Assembly (NCBI GenBank): GCA_902579985.1
Contig: CACHIV010000001.1
Span: forward strand, 186,001 to 250,000
DNA: 64,000 bases
Direction of reading: 5' to 3'
Source: an uncultured Pelagibacteraceae bacterium
GTDB taxonomy: Bacteria; Pseudomonadota; Alphaproteobacteria; Pelagibacterales; Pelagibacteraceae
Position 1 is the stretch's first letter; every line of letters begins with the position of its first letter. The position numbers were made by a program, and so were the translations under genes. Positions 10,132 through 17,758 of this stretch are shown piece by piece. A model generated the notes under the pieces. That model was not told the DNA's origin and did no database searches. It was given only the letters and a program-made list of their open reading frames with translations.

Positions 10132-11138
10132 AATTTTTTTGAAAAATTTTCGATTTCAATTAAATTTTTAAACTTTTCTAAAATATCTGTATCAAAATTA
10201 TAAAAATTTTCTTTTTTAATTGCATATCTTAATTTTGCTGATCTAGAGGGAGGATTTTCATTAATCTCTTTTACTGACGGTATAATTGGTTTTTTATTAA
10301 TTATTTTTAATAAATTAATTTTTTCATTATTCTTAGGGATATATCTTGAAATACTTCTATTTTCCGACAAACTTTTAAAAAAATATTTAACAATTCTGTC
10401 CTCAAGAGAATGAAAAGTAACAACAGCAATAACCCCACCCTTTTTAAGAATCTTTGTTGCATTAATAAGTCCATAAATTAATTCACTTATTTCTTTATTT
10501 ACAAATATTCTCAAAGATTGAAAAATTTTAGTTGCACTATGAATTTTATAATTTTTTTTTCTTTTTGAAGATTTTATAATTTTTACTAACTCTTCTGTTG
10601 TTATTTCTCGAGTTTTTCTATCTTCAACAATATTATGGGCTATTCTTTTGCTCTCTTTTTCTTCTCCAAAATATCTAAATATTTTTTCAAGTTCTTTTTC
10701 GTCTAAATGGTTAATTACTTCCTTTGCAGAAAAATTATTTATACCCATTTTCATATTTAATTCTCCAAATGAGTCAAATGATAAACCTCTATTTGGATCT
10801 TTTATTTGGGTATAAGAATAACCTAAGTCAAAAATTATTCCTTTAATATTCTCATTTTTTAATTTTAAATCATTTAATTGACTAAATTTAATGTTTTTAA
10901 ATAAAAATCTATTTTTAAATTTTTCTTCTATATCTCTAGCTTTTTTTTTAGTTTCTATGTCTCTATCTAGCCCGATAACTTTTGTTTTAGGAAAATTTAA
11001 AATCTGTCTAGTGTACCCTCCTTGACCGAATGTACAGTCAATAAATGTGCCACCATATTGAGGGGTAATAATGCTAATTATTTCATTTAGCAATACCGGA
11101 TAATGTTTTTTAACATCCGGTATTATGGTGGCTATCAT
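10128..11138 (-). CDS. rsmH: 16S rRNA (cytosine(1402)-N(4))-methyltransferase RsmH
   Basis: RsmH (MraW) methylates N4 of C1402 in the 16S rRNA decoding centre. The 336-residue protein begins [13 protein letters not shown], then has the SAM-binding [14 protein letters not shown], the conserved [19 protein letters not shown], and [13 protein letters not shown] near the C-terminus, all diagnostic for this family. It lies between ftsZ (18-bp gap) and ftsL (4-bp overlap), where most bacteria have mraZ directly upstream. Confidence 0.97.
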   Translation of the reverse strand: MIATIIPDVKKHYPVLLNEIISIITPQYGGTFIDCTFGQGGYTRQILNFPKTKVIGLDRDIETKKKARDIEEKFKNRFLFKNIKFSQLNDLKLKNENIKGIIFDLGYSYTQIKDPNRGLSFDSFGELNMKMGINNFSAKEVINHLDEKELEKIFRYFGEEKESKRIAHNIVEDRKTREITTEELVKIIKSSKRKKNYKIHSATKIFQSLRIFVNKEISELIYGLINATKILKKGGVIAVVTFHSLEDRIVKYFFKSLSENRSISRYIPKNNEKINLLKIINKKPIIPSVKEINENPPSRSAKLRYAIKKENFYNFDTDILEKFKNLIEIENFSKKL

Positions 11139-11156
11139 TTATTTTCTCGAAGACCA

Positions 11157-12653
11157 TTAATTTTTTTGTCTTCTTAAAAATGCAGGAATTTCTAAATCAT
11201 CTTCTTCATGACTGTTTTCATCAGCTTCTTTTGATAATAAATCTTGAGACTCTGAACTGTCAGCATCAGTATTAAACAGATCTGGAGAATGTTCTTCCTC
11301 AACTCCAAAATTTTCTAGTCCGTTAGAAATTTTTTGATCTTCAACTTCTATTTCATTTAATACTTCACCTGAAAATGATTGTTCATGTTCGCTTATCTGA
11401 TTATTCTCAACAATGCTCTCAACTGAAGTTTCTTGTTCACTTAACAACTCTTCATTATATTGCTTATTAAGTTCATCAATACTATCGGATGAATTATTAA
11501 ATGGTGTTGTATTTTCAGTTATTTCATTTTCGAGCTTCAACGCATTTGCTCCATGTGAGATTGGATTAGTCATTGAAGGTGAAAAATTAAATGACTGAGC
11601 TGTTCCAGATTTACCAAAATCTGAATAACCTGGATTTCTATTTTGTATTCTATGAACCATATTAATCACAGATTTTGCCTCAGGTTGTTGTCCATCTAGA
11701 GCTGTTGCAACAATTGAAACTCTTATTTTTCCGTCAAGAGAATGATCAGTTATTGCTCCTATAATAACTTCAGCTTCCACATCTACCTCAGATCTTATTT
11801 TGTTAACTACTTCATCAACTTCAAATAATTTAAGATCTTCTCCTCCTGTAATATTAACCAGTAATCCTTTTGCTCCCTTTAATGTATAATCATCAATCAA
11901 AGGATTACTAATTGCCATTTCTGTAGCTTTCATTGCTCTTCCTTCTCCTTCAGCTTCACCTGTACCCATCATAGCTTTACCCATTGATGCCATTACAGTT
12001 TCAACATCAGCAAAGTCTAGATTAATTATGCCAGGTCTTACCATTAAATCTGTTACACTTTGAACTCCATGCATTAAAACATTATTCGAAAGATTAAAAG
12101 ACTCTTTAAATGTAGTTTGTTCGTTTGCAATTTTAAAAAGGTTTTGATTTGGAATAACAATAATTGTATCTACATGTTTTCGTAATTCTTCAAGTCCTTG
12201 TTGAGCTCTTCTCATTCTTGAAGGGCCTTCATATAAAAAAGGAAGAGTAACAACGCCCACAGTTAAAATGTTTAATTCTTTTGCAGCTCGTGCAATAACG
12301 TGTGCAGCACCTGTACCTGTTCCTCCACCCATACCAGCTGCAATAAAAACCATGTTTGCACCCTGTAAAACATTCACGATATCGTTTAAAGATTCATCTG
12401 CTGCTGCTTGACCAATATCAATTTTTGCCCCTGCACCTAAACCTTTTGTTAAATTTAATCCAATTTGTATTTTAGCTTTTGCTTTACTATGTTTTAAATC
12501 TTGAGCATCTGTATTCACAGCTACAAATTCTACTCCATGTAAACCATTATCAATCATTTCATTTATCGCATTTCCACCTGCACCCCCAACTCCTAATACA
12601 AGCAAACGTGGTTGTAATTCTTTTATATCTGGCGTTTTAAAATTTATTGTCAT
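11157..12653 (-). CDS. ftsZ: Cell division GTPase FtsZ
   Basis: FtsZ is the tubulin-like GTPase that forms the division ring. The 498-residue protein has GVGGAGGNAINEM at the N-terminus, the tubulin signature GGGTGTGAAHVIA, the NLDFADVETVM synergy loop, a long acidic glutamine/serine-rich linker, and the conserved C-terminal peptide LEIPAFLRRQ that docks FtsA/ZipA-type partners. A good Shine-Dalgarno (GAGGGG) sits just upstream of its ATG. It is placed between mraZ (9-bp gap) and rsmH, whereas ftsZ usually ends the dcw cluster. Confidence 0.98.
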   Translation of the reverse strand: MTINFKTPDIKELQPRLLVLGVGGAGGNAINEMIDNGLHGVEFVAVNTDAQDLKHSKAKAKIQIGLNLTKGLGAGAKIDIGQAAADESLNDIVNVLQGANMVFIAAGMGGGTGTGAAHVIARAAKELNILTVGVVTLPFLYEGPSRMRRAQQGLEELRKHVDTIIVIPNQNLFKIANEQTTFKESFNLSNNVLMHGVQSVTDLMVRPGIINLDFADVETVMASMGKAMMGTGEAEGEGRAMKATEMAISNPLIDDYTLKGAKGLLVNITGGEDLKLFEVDEVVNKIRSEVDVEAEVIIGAITDHSLDGKIRVSIVATALDGQQPEAKSVINMVHRIQNRNPGYSDFGKSGTAQSFNFSPSMTNPISHGANALKLENEITENTTPFNNSSDSIDELNKQYNEELLSEQETSVESIVENNQISEHEQSFSGEVLNEIEVEDQKISNGLENFGVEEEHSPDLFNTDADSSESQDLLSKEADENSHEEDDLEIPAFLRRQKN

Positions 12654-12662
12654 TTTCCCCTC

Positions 12663-13121
12663 TTATTGTTTATTTAGTTGATTCTCCCATCTAAGACTGT
12701 TTCTATAAAGATTAGATTTCTTCTTTGACTGAGCCTTAAATTTTTCAAATAATGTTGGATCCCAAATCTGGAAAGTTTTTCCTTGTCCAACGAACAGCAT
12801 ATTTTTTTTTATTTTTGCATGTTTTAGTAATCTTTCTGTAAATGAAATTCTTCCTTCACTATCAAATTGTAAATTAATACTTTCTGACAAAATTGAAGTG
12901 GCAAAAAAATCCTTTTTTTCCTCAAAAGGATTTAAAGCATCAATTGCATTTGAAATTTTTTCTATTCTATCTTGTGGCCATGCTTCTACGCATGGGTTAT
13001 TAAATGATGGATAACAAACAACACCATTATAGCCCAAGCTTGAAAGATGTGATCTAAAACTTGCAGGCACAGACACCCTTCCTTTTTTGTCTAGTTTGTT
13101 TTCGAAAGTCGATAAAAACAT
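12663..13121 (-). CDS. mraZ: Transcriptional regulator MraZ
   Basis: MraZ is an AbrB-fold DNA-binding protein that autoregulates the dcw cluster. The 152-residue protein opens with STFENKLDKKGRVSVPASFR and has the second copy of the swapped-hairpin fold at LQFDSEGRISFTERLLKHA. As first gene of the cluster it should sense or set transcription of all genes downstream to murC. Three TGGGN boxes with 10-bp spacing lie 28-52 bp upstream of its start and overlap a sigma70-like promoter, fitting the E. coli MraZ binding pattern. Confidence 0.95.
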   Translation of the reverse strand: MFLSTFENKLDKKGRVSVPASFRSHLSSLGYNGVVCYPSFNNPCVEAWPQDRIEKISNAIDALNPFEEKKDFFATSILSESINLQFDSEGRISFTERLLKHAKIKKNMLFVGQGKTFQIWDPTLFEKFKAQSKKKSNLYRNSLRWENQLNKQ

Positions 13122-13148
13122 ATTTCATAAGTCCCTTATTCCTTTATT

Positions 13149-13173
13149 TGGGAATATATGGGATATTATGGGC
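13149..13173. promoter_or_regulatory. Putative MraZ-binding repeats (three TGGGN boxes)
   Basis: Read on the plus strand, TGGGA (13149-13153), TGGGA (13159-13163) and TGGGC (13169-13173) are separated by exactly 5-nt AT spacers, so one box falls on each helical turn. E. coli MraZ binds TGGGN repeats with 5-nt spacers upstream of mraZ. Here boxes 2 and 3 flank the candidate -10, which would suit repression. The operator role is inferred. Confidence 0.7.
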
Positions 13174-13191
13174 TTTCAACCTATACGTCAA
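13163..13191 (-). promoter_or_regulatory. Candidate sigma70 promoter of the dcw cluster
   Basis: On the minus strand TTGACG (13191-13186) is followed after 17 nt by TAATAT (13168-13163), close to the sigma70 consensus. It would start transcription about 35 nt upstream of the mraZ ATG and drive mraZ to murC. The MraZ-type boxes overlap it. The remaining 13192-13360, up to the 3' end of rnpB, shows no further recognisable element. Confidence 0.6.
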
Positions 13192-13360
13192 TATCTAATT
13201 TATGTTGATTTTTATGATTATCTTAGCTGTCAAAGAATATAAATAAAACAACTCCATTAGTTAGTAAAAAATGAAATTTTTATGAAATTAAGATCGGAAC
13301 ATACTTAATTACGAGTCAAAATAAGAACTTTTAAATTTTTATTATTTATACTAGGTAGGA

Positions 13361-13716
13361 TGCTAGATAAACTATAAGCCGGGTTCTGTCATTTAAACTT
13401 ATCATTTATCTAGGCTCAAAATCACTTTTGAGCTCAAGCAACTAACCCAGATGACTAGCCAAAGACGGCTTTTAGTTTTACAACAGTATCATCTCTACTT
13501 AGTTTTGCTCCCAGTGGGGTTTTCCAGCGTTCATTGTTACCAATAGAACCGGTGTGCTCTTACCACACCTTTTCACCCTTGCCATGTTATGGCGGTATAT
13601 TTTCTGTGGCACTATCCCTAGGGTTCCCCCCGCCAGGTATTACCTGGCACTGTGTCTTTGTGGAGCCCGGACTTTCCTCTTTAAAAAAATTAAAGCGACA
13701 AGTCGTTTATCTAGCA
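13361..13716 (-). ncRNA. rnpB: RNase P RNA (M1 RNA), bacterial type A
   Basis: This is the catalytic RNA that trims tRNA 5' ends. The conserved CR-I/P4 block GAGGAAAGTCCGGGCTC reads on the minus strand at 13679-13663. The near-universal 3' block ACAGAACCCGGCTTATAG reads at about 13389-13372. The two ends form a perfect 12-bp P1 helix (13716-13705 with 13372-13361), which I used as boundaries, giving 356 nt. A TATAAA box at 13729-13724 lies 7 nt before the inferred start, a possible -10. No clear terminator follows. Precise ends are inferred. Confidence 0.95.
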
Positions 13717-13756
13717 AAACTAATTTATAGCTTTACTTTGTAAGTTCAAGATAAAT

Positions 13757-14500
13757 TTAGCTTTTTTTTTTAATAAGATTTCTGCTAATAAGCAAGCATT
13801 CTCTATCAATATTGCCATTTACAAGATCTTGTCTAAATCTTCTCTGAAAAGCCCTAATTACAATCTTTAAATATCTAGCTTTATTAAGATTTTTTGGAAT
13901 TTTTTTCGAATATCCAATCCTAAATAAGTTATTAAAAAAATGATCTTTATCCTTCTTATCAATTTTTAATAATCTATGTTTAATTAATTCTTTTCTTTTT
14001 AAAGAATGCCATAAACCTACCTTATTTTCAGATAAATATTTCCATGGAAATTTCTCTCCAGGATCTTTTTTTCTTTCAGGAGCTATATCTGAGTGCCCTA
14101 AAATATTTTCGCGGCTAACCTTATATTTTTTTATCAAAAATTTACTTAAACGCAAAAGAGAGGAGATTTGTTTTTTAGTAAATTTTTTATAGTTATAAGT
14201 ATGTCCTGGATTTGATATTTCGATACCAATAGAATTTTTATTTAAAAATCTAAAATTTTTCCAAGAAGACTTACCAGCATGCCAAGCTATATATTTTTCA
14301 GGCACCAATTTGATGATTTCTCCATCATTTCTAATTAAATAATGACAACTAACCTCAGATTGTATTTTGGTAAGTCGATTGATAGCATCTGACTCTTTCT
14401 TCATTCCTGTGTAATGAAAAATAATGAACTTAATTTGATTAGAATTTCTTCTTTTTGGATTAAAATTTGGTGAGTAAAATAATGTTGTTTTTAAAGCCAT
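13757..14500 (-). CDS. N-acetylmuramoyl-L-alanine amidase, AmpD/AmiD (amidase_2) family
   Basis: A zinc amidase that cleaves the bond between MurNAc and L-alanine, so a role in wall turnover or recycling is expected. The 247-residue protein has the amidase_2 core: FHYTGM (first zinc histidine), WHAGKSSW, SIGIEISNPGH, and GHSDIAPERKKDPG (second histidine and catalytic region). A basic C-terminal helix region of about 60 residues resembles a peptidoglycan-binding domain. No signal peptide is evident, which favours a cytoplasmic AmpD-like role over an exported AmiD one. It lies 40 bp upstream of rnpB on the same strand. Confidence 0.88.
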   Translation of the reverse strand: MALKTTLFYSPNFNPKRRNSNQIKFIIFHYTGMKKESDAINRLTKIQSEVSCHYLIRNDGEIIKLVPEKYIAWHAGKSSWKNFRFLNKNSIGIEISNPGHTYNYKKFTKKQISSLLRLSKFLIKKYKVSRENILGHSDIAPERKKDPGEKFPWKYLSENKVGLWHSLKRKELIKHRLLKIDKKDKDHFFNNLFRIGYSKKIPKNLNKARYLKIVIRAFQRRFRQDLVNGNIDRECLLISRNLIKKKS

Positions 14501-14568
14501 TTTTTAGTCATTTTTTACACTAAATCTCGATTTACTTTAATACAATATACATTATAAATTCAAATATA

Positions 14569-15354
14569 ATGAAAAAAATATTAATAGCCTTCTGTGTAAG
14601 TATACTAATATCACTTAATGTAAGTGCTGACACTGATGGTGAAAATAAATTATCTAAAAAAAGCTCAGGTGAAGTTAAAGATTGTTTTGAAAAAGTAAAT
14701 AGAGCTACTTTTGCATTTAATCAAGGTTTAGATAAGGCAATTTTTAAACCAGTTGCAAAAGCCTATAGAGTTTTACCATCTCCAATTAGAAACGGAACTA
14801 GCAATGTTCTTGATAATATTTCTGTACTTGTAACTATACCCAACAATATTCTACAAGGAGAATTCAAAAAAGCAGGTATTAATGCTGGAAGGTTTGTTTT
14901 AAATACTACATTAGGAATTGTCGGTATAATGGATGTTGCTCAACATATGGGCTTTCCAGAATATGAAAAAGAAGATTATGGTCAAACCCTAGGTGCTGCT
15001 GGTATAGGAGAAGGATGTTATCTAGTCATTCCAGTTTTAGGGCCATCAACAGTTAGAGATTCAGTTGGCACAATAGCTAATATGATGGGTGGAGATCCTT
15101 GGTACAATATTACTGTAGCAAATGATACTCAGTATTTTTCTGATGTTGATTATTGGGGATCAAGAGCTGGTTCAGGAATTGATTTTAGAGCAAAAAATTT
15201 GGACTCTTTAGATAATTTAGAAAAAAATTCTATTGATTTTTACGCTTCAGTTAGAAGTTTATACCTTCAAGATAGACAAAAAAAGATAATGAATTCTGAC
15301 TCAATAACTGAAACTTTAAACGACAGTGATTGGGAAGAAGTAGAAACTCAGTAA
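14569..15354 (+). CDS. mlaA: MlaA/VacJ family outer-membrane lipid asymmetry protein
   Basis: MlaA removes phospholipids from the outer leaflet of the outer membrane and passes them to periplasmic MlaC. The 261-residue protein has a signal peptide (about 1-20), then the family core: FEKVNRATFAFNQGLDKAIFKPVAKAYR, GRFVLNTTLGIVGIMDVA, EDYGQTLGAAGIGEGCY and LVIPVLGPSTVRDSVG. The signal peptide ends ...LNVSADTDG with no lipobox cysteine, so it seems to be an exported non-lipoprotein form. mlaC follows after 13 bp. The ABC components of the pathway are not in this window. Confidence 0.93.
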   Translation: MKKILIAFCVSILISLNVSADTDGENKLSKKSSGEVKDCFEKVNRATFAFNQGLDKAIFKPVAKAYRVLPSPIRNGTSNVLDNISVLVTIPNNILQGEFKKAGINAGRFVLNTTLGIVGIMDVAQHMGFPEYEKEDYGQTLGAAGIGEGCYLVIPVLGPSTVRDSVGTIANMMGGDPWYNITVANDTQYFSDVDYWGSRAGSGIDFRAKNLDSLDNLEKNSIDFYASVRSLYLQDRQKKIMNSDSITETLNDSDWEEVETQ

Positions 15355-15367
15355 ATTAAAAAATTTA

Positions 15368-15970
15368 ATGAGATCAAAAAATTTTTTATCACTATTTATT
15401 TTTATTTTCATTAATATATTTAATATTAATTACTCTTACTCTATCGAAGCAGATGTGTTTGTACAATCCACAGTAAATAGAGCATCTCAAGCTTTAAATA
15501 ATAAGTTCTCAAAAGAAGAAAAAATAGAAAAACTTAAAAATATTGCTAACGAAACAGTAGATATAAATGGAATAGGCCTTTATACATTAGGTTCTTATAG
15601 GAAGATCATAAGCGATGAACAAAAAAAAGAATATAACACTCTTTTTGAAAAATATTTTTTAAAAAGTTTTTCTAGTAGATTAGCAGAATATTCAAACCCA
15701 GAAATTGAAGTTATATCTAAAAAAAAAATCAATGATAATTATACGATAGTTTCAAGTAAATTAGTTGCAACTGAACAAAGACCTGAAGTTAAAATTGATT
15801 GGCGAATTTATACTAAAAATCCTGAAAATTTATTGATCAGAGATTTAATCATTGAAGGTTTAAGTCTTGCAAGAACTCAGAAAGAGGAATTTGCTTCTAT
15901 TATTCAAAGTAACAATGGAGATATCAACGCTCTTTTCGCTACTTTAAAAAAATTTATAAATAATAATTAA
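15368..15970 (+). CDS. mlaC: Periplasmic phospholipid carrier MlaC (Ttg2D family)
   Basis: MlaC shuttles phospholipid between MlaA and the inner-membrane MlaFEDB complex. The 200-residue protein has an N-terminal signal sequence (about 1-25) and the MlaC core: DINGIGLYTLGSYRKIISDEQKKEY, FEKYFLKSFSSRLAEYS, the alternating strand region VKIDWRIY, and IRDLIIEGLSLARTQKEEFASII near the C-terminus. The pairing with mlaA directly upstream supports the call. Transcription probably ends before the opposing tRNA at 15983, but I see no hairpin terminator. Confidence 0.92.
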   Translation: MRSKNFLSLFIFIFINIFNINYSYSIEADVFVQSTVNRASQALNNKFSKEEKIEKLKNIANETVDINGIGLYTLGSYRKIISDEQKKEYNTLFEKYFLKSFSSRLAEYSNPEIEVISKKKINDNYTIVSSKLVATEQRPEVKIDWRIYTKNPENLLIRDLIIEGLSLARTQKEEFASIIQSNNGDINALFATLKKFINNN

Positions 15971-15982
15971 ATAAAAAAATTT

Positions 15983-16059
15983 TGGTGGGCCCGCCAGGAC
16001 TCGAACCTGGGACCAATACATTATGAGTGTACTGCTCTAACCAACTGAGCTACAGGCCC
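15983..16059 (-). tRNA. tRNA with CAT anticodon, probably tRNA-Ile2 (lysidine-modified)
   Basis: A full 77-nt cloverleaf with encoded CCA: acceptor GGGCCTG with CGGGCCC, D stem GCTC/GAGC, anticodon loop CTCATAA, T arm CCAGG TTCGAGT CCTGG. CAT could be elongator Met, initiator or Ile2. It has no initiator feature. C4-G69 and C5-G68 in the acceptor, used by TilS to recognise tRNA-Ile2 in E. coli, and an acceptor like alphaproteobacterial tRNA-Ile(GAT), favour Ile2. Identity is an inference; the tRNA itself is clear. Confidence 0.93.
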
Positions 16060-16139
16060 AAAATTATTTTTATATTTACAACAGTTTTAATACTCCCGCA
16101 AGTTGAGATTATTAATTTTACAAAAAATATATTATAAAA

Positions 16140-17597
16140 TTATCCATTGATATATTCAATGCTATCTCCAGTAATGCATGAAAATATTAATCTTAATGTG
16201 TTAACATTATTTAATTTTATATTATTTTTAATTTCACATTTATTATTAATTTTAATTAAATTAAAAATCATTTTTTTTTCTTCTATATTTTTTGACATCG
16301 ACCAGTTGTGATCACTTTGAAATACTACAGTTGAATTTGGATCAAATTTTTTTAAAAAATCTATAGTTTCTCTAATTTTTTTTAAAGTACAGATATATGC
16401 AGATTTATAACCTTGAAGATTTTCATTACCTGGATAATTTTTATAAGAACAATCTTCATTAGTTATATAAGGCCAATGAGGTGACATATGATGAACGAAA
16501 TAAAAAGTAGGTTTATTAGTCTTTTGATTTTCACTCAAGTATTTTGTTAATCTACCCATTCCATTATTTACTTCAAAATAGATGTATCTATTAAAATCAA
16601 AATTAAAGATAAGACCAAAACTCCATATTGTTTGTATCAAAGGGCTTTGTCTAAAAAAATTTATGTATAAATAAGGATCAATTGTTGTATTAACATTTCT
16701 ATTTAAACAATATTTTAAATTAAATTTTGGACAATAGGCGAAAAAATTTCCCATCCATTTAAAATCATATCCAAGATTATCTAAATTTTTTAACAAATCT
16801 GGCTTATTATCTTTTCGCAAAACTGTTGGATATAATATTTTTGATTTTTCTTTTAATTTACCGTCTTTATCAAAAATTTTATCTAGATAAAAAATAGCTG
16901 ATAAACTATGGGTAGTATTATGATAAATATTAGATGAGTTGTGAATATACTTATAATTTTTTTTGTCTACATAATTTAAAAAATCATCCTGTTTTAATTT
17001 ATAATTTTTTTCAAATTCTTTAATAGGCAACATTCCATCAACAATGAAAAAATATATATTTTCTTTTTTATCATTTAATTTGTCTTTAAAATTTACTAAA
17101 TTTATTTCATTATTTTCAGTTACATATGAATTTTGACTAAAACTAAAAATTTGAATCAACGATACAAAAAAAGTTAAATAAAAAAATATAAAAATGAATT
17201 TTCTAAAAAATTTATTATTTTTATTAATTAATATTGTACTTAAAATTGAAAAAATAATTAATAAAAGTAAGCTTATTTCAGAGCTATATTCAATAGCTGA
17301 CGAATAAAATTTGTCAAAAAAAGATTGAATAACTAATTTCAAAAAATTATGCTTAAATGCAAACCAATAAATAACCACAACGACTAAAAATGTTTTTAAG
17401 AAATTTTTATCTCTTAAAAAAAAATTAAATATATAAGTTAATAATATTAGTAAAAAGAGAATTGCTAATATTAAAAAATAAAAACTTTTTCCTAAAACTA
17501 TATCAATTTCAGAAACATTATTCTTTAGGAAATCTATAAATGGTAATAAAAATATTATTGATATAAATGAAATATTTTTAAAGTTCTTTTCAATCAT
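16140..17597 (-). CDS. Membrane-anchored sulfatase/alkaline-phosphatase-superfamily protein of unknown substrate
   Basis: A 485-residue protein with five hydrophobic segments in the first 155 residues, then a soluble domain expected in the periplasm. That domain has sulfatase-fold landmarks: FFIVDGMLP (first metal aspartate), HNTTHSLSAIFY (position of the catalytic threonine/serine), HHMSPHWPY and VVFQSDHNW (second metal site). The layout resembles LtaS- and EptA-like phosphoglycerol or phosphoethanolamine transferases, but I cannot assign a substrate. It stands alone between two tRNA genes in otherwise core sequence, suggesting an accessory, possibly envelope-modifying gene. Confidence 0.75.
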   Translation of the reverse strand: MIEKNFKNISFISIIFLLPFIDFLKNNVSEIDIVLGKSFYFLILAILFLLILLTYIFNFFLRDKNFLKTFLVVVVIYWFAFKHNFLKLVIQSFFDKFYSSAIEYSSEISLLLLIIFSILSTILINKNNKFFRKFIFIFFYLTFFVSLIQIFSFSQNSYVTENNEINLVNFKDKLNDKKENIYFFIVDGMLPIKEFEKNYKLKQDDFLNYVDKKNYKYIHNSSNIYHNTTHSLSAIFYLDKIFDKDGKLKEKSKILYPTVLRKDNKPDLLKNLDNLGYDFKWMGNFFAYCPKFNLKYCLNRNVNTTIDPYLYINFFRQSPLIQTIWSFGLIFNFDFNRYIYFEVNNGMGRLTKYLSENQKTNKPTFYFVHHMSPHWPYITNEDCSYKNYPGNENLQGYKSAYICTLKKIRETIDFLKKFDPNSTVVFQSDHNWSMSKNIEEKKMIFNLIKINNKCEIKNNIKLNNVNTLRLIFSCITGDSIEYING

Positions 17598-17673
17598 TTA
17601 ATTATATTTTTTTATAGAGATTTTTACTTTGATAGGCAAATCAATTTTTAATTCTGTTCAGTAATTAGTTTAA

Positions 17674-17748
17674 TGGTGGGACTGGTTGGTTACGCTCCAA
17701 CTACCCCTGCAATGTCAATGCAGTACTCTACTATTGAGCTACAGTCAC
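17674..17748 (-). tRNA. tRNA-Val (GAC), structurally aberrant, possibly degenerate
   Basis: A 75-nt cloverleaf with encoded CCA, acceptor GTGACTG with CAGTCCC, D arm GCTC AATAGTA GAGT, anticodon arm CTGCA TTGACAT TGCAG and T arm GTTGG AGCGTAA CCAAC. The anticodon reads GAC (valine). Oddities: a T2-C71 mismatch in the acceptor, A for G18 in the D loop, and a T loop lacking T54, T55 and A58. The normal 18-55 and 54-58 contacts are therefore absent. It starts 10 bp after rpoD on the same strand and probably relies on rpoD readthrough. It may be a functional odd tRNA or a pseudogene. Confidence 0.75.
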
Positions 17749-17758
17749 TTTTTGAATT

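Noticed and set aside
13534..13743. Open frame of 69 codons on the plus strand
   Set aside because: It lies antisense to the 5' half of RNase P RNA and its composition comes from the structured RNA; no start signal or homology.
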